Shown: in pieces, positions 33,386-36,886 of the stretch | Layout: each line of letters opens with the position of its first letter | Numbering within the stretch: the first letter of the stretch is position 1 | Assembly: GCA_029287915.1 (NCBI GenBank) | Contig: JARFQE010000040.1 | Coordinates: 1 to 36,886, forward strand | DNA: 36,886 nucleotides | Reading direction: 5' to 3' | DNA from: Arenicellales bacterium | GTDB taxonomy: Bacteria; Pseudomonadota; Gammaproteobacteria; BMS3Bbin11 | Position numbers and translations under genes: made by a program | The notes under the pieces: generated by a model | What the model was told of the DNA's origin: nothing | Seen by the model: the letters and a program-made list of their open reading frames with translations, nothing else | The model's database searches: none

Positions 33386-33894
33386 ATACTTATCAAAAAA
33401 TCACGTCAAAAAACGGATGGCGTTTAAATGAAACAATCATGGAAGCTTTTCTCAACAACTACCAACGTGACGATATTCGAAAAACCCATTTATTTGGAGG
33501 TCGCTACGAAAATATTTATTTGGATGAACAGCACATTCCAGCAATGGGCCCATTAATTGCTGAAGCAACTCATCATGCTGAAGAAATCTTGCAGCTTAAA
33601 AACTTACGTGCAGGATTCTGGTTCAATTTCATGCCTCCTGGATCAATGACTACCCTGCATACCCATGATGACGATGATGAACTTCTGTCAGCGGTATATT
33701 ATGTAGCGGTTACAGAAAATTCAGGTAATCTGATCATTTATGAAAAATCGAATACGCCTGCTCCACGAAAGATTGAGATTACACCGGTAGCGGGTGAGTT
33801 TATTTTTTTCAAACCCGACGTTGCGCATGAAGTAAGCAGGAACAACAGCCCGCAATCTCGCCTTTCCATCGGCTTTAATTTCGGTCAATCATGA
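33382..33894 (+). CDS. Putative 2-oxoglutarate/Fe(II)-dependent oxygenase
   Basis: The protein is 170 residues from the ATG at 33382; a TTG at 33364 with AAAGGGG ten bases upstream would add six. The double-stranded beta-helix motifs are visible: the iron ligands H95-x-D97 in LHTHDDDDELLSAVYYV and H149 in KPDVAHEVSR, and R160 in SPQSRLSIGF as a likely 2-oxoglutarate carboxylate ligand. RAGFWFNFMPPGS precedes the HxD motif, as in the 2OG-FeII_Oxy_5 type of putative oxygenases. The substrate is unknown. Coupling to the small Cys-rich ORF upstream is the only context clue. A bidirectional terminator follows. Confidence 0.82.
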   Translation: MNTYQKITSKNGWRLNETIMEAFLNNYQRDDIRKTHLFGGRYENIYLDEQHIPAMGPLIAEATHHAEEILQLKNLRAGFWFNFMPPGSMTTLHTHDDDDELLSAVYYVAVTENSGNLIIYEKSNTPAPRKIEITPVAGEFIFFKPDVAHEVSRNNSPQSRLSIGFNFGQS

Positions 33895-33913
33895 GTTAGT
33901 GAAACCTTATGAC

Positions 33914-33941
33914 AAAAAAAGGAGCCCTGAGGCCCCTTTTT
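33914..33941. terminator. Bidirectional terminator between oxygenase and dsrC-like genes
   Basis: A-run plus GG-A-GCC (to 33926) pairs with GGC-C-CC plus T-run (from 33931) around a CTGA loop, with one internal A/C mismatch. A/T tracts on both sides let it serve the plus-strand oxygenase and the minus-strand DsrC-like gene. Confidence 0.75.
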
Positions 33942-33964
33942 AGATATTGATTGCAGAGTTGGAA

Positions 33965-34288
33965 TTAATATCCGCCTTTGCGTGTGCTCTGTGGGCAGCC
34001 GCCAATTTTCAGGCCTTGTTTGGAAGGCATTAACGGGAACATTTCGTACATGAGTTTTGATGTAACCTTTTCACCCCAGAGTTTACCCATGGCTTTCATA
34101 ATGCCACGCTCATTCGGTTCGTTACCGTCCAGGGTCTCCTGGCGGACGTACTTTACAATATCCCAGTGTCTCTCGGTTGGCACGATCCCTTCTTCGGCAA
34201 ACAGCGCCTCAGCAATTTCTTCGTTCCAGTCATTTGCGTTGACCAGGTAACCATTCCCGGTCCTTTCTACGGAGTCAAGTACTGACAT
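33965..34288 (-). CDS. DsrC/TusE-family protein lacking the canonical C-terminal cysteines
   Basis: The 107-residue protein matches DsrC/TusE: NGYLVNANDWNEEIAEALFAEEG, then ERHWDIVKYVRQ and KLWGEKVTSKLMYEMFP. Family members act as sulfur carriers through a penultimate cysteine on a flexible C-terminal arm (usual ending GLPKPxxCx), and DsrC proper has a second Cys about ten residues before it. Here the arm reads KIGGCPQSTRKGGY: a single C98 sits where the family usually has Leu, and the end is Tyr. It is therefore neither a standard DsrC nor a standard TusE, and may be a regulatory homologue (RspA-like) or a carrier with shifted chemistry. The start has a GAGGA ribosome site. No other dsr or tus genes are near. 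Confidence 0.88.
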   Translation of the reverse strand: MSVLDSVERTGNGYLVNANDWNEEIAEALFAEEGIVPTERHWDIVKYVRQETLDGNEPNERGIMKAMGKLWGEKVTSKLMYEMFPLMPSKQGLKIGGCPQSTRKGGY

Positions 34289-34545
34289 CGATTTATCCTC
34301 ATCTATGTTTTAAATGATTGATATATGGCAATAGCTCCAGTTGGCTTTGCCAGCCAAATATGTGGGTGCTAATGATAGATCAGAATTTGCTTAAATTCTA
34401 CTGAATAGGGCAATCTAAAACAATGATTAAGGATTCTAGCCCCATCTTGTCAGGAGTACGGAGGAATACAGCCCTGGCAATTACCACTTCATTCGTCGCC
34501 TCATAGCAGTCAATCAGTGATAGAAATGACTTGATCCTGATTGAA

Positions 34546-34639
34546 GTGACAAGTTTACCAATTCACATCAGGAGATTGATTGACCTTGAGTCAGAAAAAA
34601 TGAATCATGATATATCATTCGCATAGGTAAACTTGTCAC
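34546..34639. repeat. 94-base element with perfect 14-bp terminal inverted repeats
   Basis: GTGACAAGTTTACC (34546-34559) is repeated exactly in inverse at 34626-34639. Imperfect pairing (TTGA / TCAA) extends it outward. The 66-base interior holds a perfect 12-bp palindrome ATGATATATCAT (34607-34618). The structure would fold into a long hairpin, as in small non-coding repeats (MITE-like) or a regulatory structure. No second copy was noticed in the window. Confidence 0.7.
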
Positions 34640-34741
34640 GATCAACTGATAATTAGCAACTGATTACAGATTTTGTTTAATGGGAAATTGAATAGCTCTT
34701 ATATCTGCTAACAAAACCATAGAGATAAACAATAAAAAGAC

Positions 34742-34767
34742 CGCATACCTTACACGCATACCTTACA
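34742..34767 (+). repeat. Perfect tandem repeat of 13 bases before the PafA-like gene
   Basis: CGCATACCTTACA occurs twice head-to-tail (34742-34754, 34755-34767). It abuts the AAAGG ribosome site of the gene starting at 34779. It could be a slippage duplication that changes the leader length. Confidence 0.85.
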
Positions 34768-34778
34768 AAGGATAAACA

Positions 34779-36509
34779 ATGAAATTCAAATGTATCGAGA
34801 AGACGATGATCACGGCGCTGGTTTTTGTTTGCTTAATGATGACATCTACTGCATGGGCGGAAGGTGATAAAGCTACCCAGGCTGATAAACAACCAAAGCT
34901 AATCTTACAGATCACCGTTGATGCCCTGCGTGGTGATCTGCCAAACCGCTTTGCCGATGTGCTGGGCGACGGTGGCTTCCGTTACCTGATGGAACAGGGT
35001 GTATATTACACCAATGCCCACTACCAGCACGCCAACACGGAGACTATTGTTGGACACGTATCGCTGGCGACTGGTGGCACGCCTGCAGCACACGGGATGG
35101 TCGCCAATGTCTGGTTTGACCGGGAACTGGAGCGTCTCGCCTATAACATCGAGGATGCCAGGTACAAACTGCTTACGGTCGGTGCTGATGTGGATCAGAA
35201 GTCTGAGATTGACCCGACACAAAAGGCGGCCAAAGTGGAAGGGCGTTCACCGGACAACATCCTGACATCTACGCTGAGCGATGAAATGGCAATCCACTTT
35301 GCTGGAAAATCTAAAATCTTTGCCGTGTCAGTGAAGGACCGGGGAGCAGTATCACTGGCCGGACATGCAGGCAAGGCTTTCTGGTTCTCTAAAGCCAGTG
35401 GTGAATTCGTCACCAGCAATTATTACTATGACCAATACCCCGAGTGGATAAATGAGTGGAATGCACGTAAACCTGCTATGGCCTATTCCGGCAAGTCTTG
35501 GGATCTGTCACATCCTGCAGACATATATGTGTTTGGCAACGCCGACGATAAAGCGTATGAAACTGACCTTGCAGGTTTTGGCAGGGTTTTTCCCCATGCC
35601 TACGGTAACGGGGATGACAAGTACTTCACTACAAAACTGACATTGAGTCCCGCTGGCGACGAACTGACGCTGGATTTTGCCAAGACCTTGTTGGACAAGG
35701 AAAAACTTGGCCAGGATGCAGTGCCTGATTATCTGTCTATCAGTTTTTCATCGACCGATTATGTCGGTCATATTTTTGGTGCGTCCAGCCTGGAGTCAGA
35801 AGATAATATCGCGCGTCTCGACCGGACACTGGCAGATCTGTTCGCCTATGTTGATAAAAAGGTTGGACTGGACAACACGTTGATCGTGCTCTCTGCTGAT
35901 CATGGACAACCGGAAGTGCCGGGGTACCTGCACGAACTTGGTATCAAGAATGCGCATCACTTTGACACCAGGGCACTGGATAAAACACCGGCCATTGAGG
36001 CCTTGAAAAAGCAATTTGGCATTGGCGAGGAACTGATTGAAGCCTACTTTCAACCTTATATTTACCTTAACAATGAACTGATACGTAAAAAGGGGCTGGA
36101 TCAGGTCGCCGTAGAGCAAGCCGTAGCCTCAGAGCTAATGAAGTTTGACGGTGTCGCTTACGCGGTTTCCAGTAGCGCGCTACGCACAAATAGACTGCCT
36201 GACAATCTGCTGACGCGTTCAATACTGCATAATTTTCATCCGAAGCGCTCTGGTGACATCTACCTGGTGTTTGAACCATATGTGTTTATCAACGATTTCG
36301 ATGGTTTGACGGTTGCCTCAACGCATGGTTCGATATGGCGCTACGACACATTCGTACCGGTAATTTTTGCCGGGGCAGGCCTGCCTGCTGCAAAAGTAAA
36401 CCGCCTGGTCACGCCATATGATATTGCACCCACATTAGCAGCCTATCTCAACATAAAAACGCCATCCGGTGCCTTTGGCACTCCTTTGCCGGAGGTATTA
36501 GGCCAGTAA
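34779..36509 (+). CDS. PafA-like alkaline phosphatase / phosphodiesterase superfamily protein
   Basis: The 576-residue protein has a signal peptide (charged start, a hydrophobic core about 11-23, A-W-A-E cleavage near 27), so it acts in the periplasm. Superfamily metal-site motifs are ITVDALRGD (about 45-53), NTETIVGHVSLATG with a candidate Thr nucleophile, SFSSTDYVGHIFG (Asp and His ligands) and SADHGQPEVPGY. These match the PafA group of calcium/zinc phosphomonoesterases, which use Thr in place of Ser and act on organic phosphate. AAAGG lies 7 bases before the ATG. It shares the alkaline phosphatase superfamily with the sulfatase at the other end of the window, but the two are unrelated in position. 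No Pho box was identified. Confidence 0.88.
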   Translation: MKFKCIEKTMITALVFVCLMMTSTAWAEGDKATQADKQPKLILQITVDALRGDLPNRFADVLGDGGFRYLMEQGVYYTNAHYQHANTETIVGHVSLATGGTPAAHGMVANVWFDRELERLAYNIEDARYKLLTVGADVDQKSEIDPTQKAAKVEGRSPDNILTSTLSDEMAIHFAGKSKIFAVSVKDRGAVSLAGHAGKAFWFSKASGEFVTSNYYYDQYPEWINEWNARKPAMAYSGKSWDLSHPADIYVFGNADDKAYETDLAGFGRVFPHAYGNGDDKYFTTKLTLSPAGDELTLDFAKTLLDKEKLGQDAVPDYLSISFSSTDYVGHIFGASSLESEDNIARLDRTLADLFAYVDKKVGLDNTLIVLSADHGQPEVPGYLHELGIKNAHHFDTRALDKTPAIEALKKQFGIGEELIEAYFQPYIYLNNELIRKKGLDQVAVEQAVASELMKFDGVAYAVSSSALRTNRLPDNLLTRSILHNFHPKRSGDIYLVFEPYVFINDFDGLTVASTHGSIWRYDTFVPVIFAGAGLPAAKVNRLVTPYDIAPTLAAYLNIKTPSGAFGTPLPEVLGQ

Positions 36510-36606
36510 CTGGATTTACACGTTATGTGATCAAGGCCTCATATTAGGGTTGATTGCCTGATTATGAATGATCACAGTTGGCTGAAACTAGACATCGAGC
36601 CGCACT

Positions 36607-36886
36607 ATGATTCGTAGCTTTATTTTCCTGGCATTAGCGATGCTCACGGGTTTGCTGACGCCCACAGCTCATGGCCAAAAGACAGCAGATATTGAGATTA
36701 CAGGCCTCGATGATGTCCTGCTGGAGCAGGCAATCGCAAACATAACGGTTGGCAGTTCACTTGCAACTGCCGCATCGCAACGCTCATTGAACCGCAGAGT
36801 GCGCCAGGCCGTTACTCAGATAGACAATGCCCTGAAGGCCAACGGTTATTATTCTGCCGTCATTACGCCTCATATTGAAGGAAAGG
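36607..36886 (+). CDS. tamA: TamA-like outer-membrane assembly protein, N-terminal part (3' end outside window)
   Basis: The frame runs open to the window end (93 codons). A signal peptide (MIRSFIFLALAMLTG, cleavage near THAHG-Q/HGQ at about 23) is followed by DIEITGLDDVLLEQAIANIT, the first POTRA repeat of TamA, then RRVRQAVTQIDNALKANGYY, which fits the same repeat. TamA, a BamA relative in the outer membrane, works with TamB in outer-membrane protein or lipid transport. The barrel domain lies outside the window, so a related POTRA-barrel protein is not excluded. It starts 97 bases after the phosphatase gene; no strong ribosome site precedes the ATG. Confidence 0.75.
   Translation, partial: MIRSFIFLALAMLTGLLTPTAHGQKTADIEITGLDDVLLEQAIANITVGSSLATAASQRSLNRRVRQAVTQIDNALKANGYYSAVITPHIEGK

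Larger units (their letters stand above)
34289..34778. other. Divergent intergenic region with hairpin element and tandem repeat
   Basis: About 490 bases lie between the DsrC-like and PafA-like genes. It holds the long inverted repeat at 34546-34639 and the 13-base tandem repeat at 34742-34767, described separately. No gene was seen. Confidence 0.55.

Overview
The window looks like a chromosomal segment of a gammaproteobacterium, plausibly marine or sediment-living with links to sulfur chemistry. The supporting genes are an iron superoxide dismutase, a TamA-type outer-membrane assembly protein, a DsrC/TusE-family protein, a PafA-like phosphatase and an arylsulfatase. The taxonomic call rests on gene families only. 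No rRNA, tRNA, CRISPR array or insertion sequence was recognised.

Layout. (1) 1-3377, mostly plus strand: the C-terminal part of a sulfatase, a beta-barrel outer-membrane protein, a small unknown protein, and sodB with its terminator. (2) 15548-3814, minus strand: a DUF2934 protein with a histone-H1-like lysine-rich tail, then a tightly packed run of about twelve genes. This run encodes a complex-I-like membrane oxidoreductase built on Mrp antiporter subunits (MrpE, MrpF, MbhD-like, MrpG, MbhE/MrpB, MrpC, a double MrpD, NuoH, NuoB, NuoC, NuoD). It ends with a NuoI ferredoxin fused to a GltD/NfnB-type flavoprotein, followed by a rubrerythrin-like diiron protein. The order resembles archaeal Mbh/Mbx/Mbs operons. 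The NuoD-like subunit has no [NiFe] cysteines, so it is not a hydrogenase. (3) 20593-16101, minus strand: a pyruvate-type 2-oxoacid:ferredoxin oxidoreductase (gamma, alpha, beta) whose usual delta ferredoxin is replaced by a GltD-type flavoprotein with a C-terminal ferredoxin. (4) 21050-32814: a large, partly duplicated set of circularly permuted ATP-grasp, alpha-E and transglutaminase proteins. It comprises a split ATP-grasp/alpha-E pair, a fused ATP-grasp/alpha-E protein, two stand-alone transglutaminases and a transglutaminase-DUF2126 fusion. An HPPD-like metal-dioxygenase-type protein lies inside the set. (5) 33266-36886: a small Cys-rich ORF coupled to a 2OG-Fe(II) oxygenase, a DsrC-like protein without the usual C-terminal cysteines, a hairpin repeat, a PafA-like phosphatase, and the start of tamA.

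How the parts may work together. The Por cluster and the complex-I-like cluster together suggest a low-potential electron route. Pyruvate oxidation would reduce FeS proteins and pyridine nucleotide, and the membrane complex would use NAD(P)H or ferredoxin through its fused flavoprotein to reduce a membrane acceptor and pump ions. This is inferred from gene families and fusions. The ATP-grasp/transglutaminase set is a predicted peptide-synthesis or peptide-modification system of unknown product.

The most notable regulatory signal is in the 351-base divergent region 23473-23823. Two near-consensus sigma-54 promoters face outward, and between them lies an NtrC-like dyad about 130 bases from each predicted start. 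A third sigma-54-like promoter precedes the second ATP-grasp/transglutaminase operon (32856-32871). The whole system is therefore predicted to respond to nitrogen status or another sigma-54 activator.
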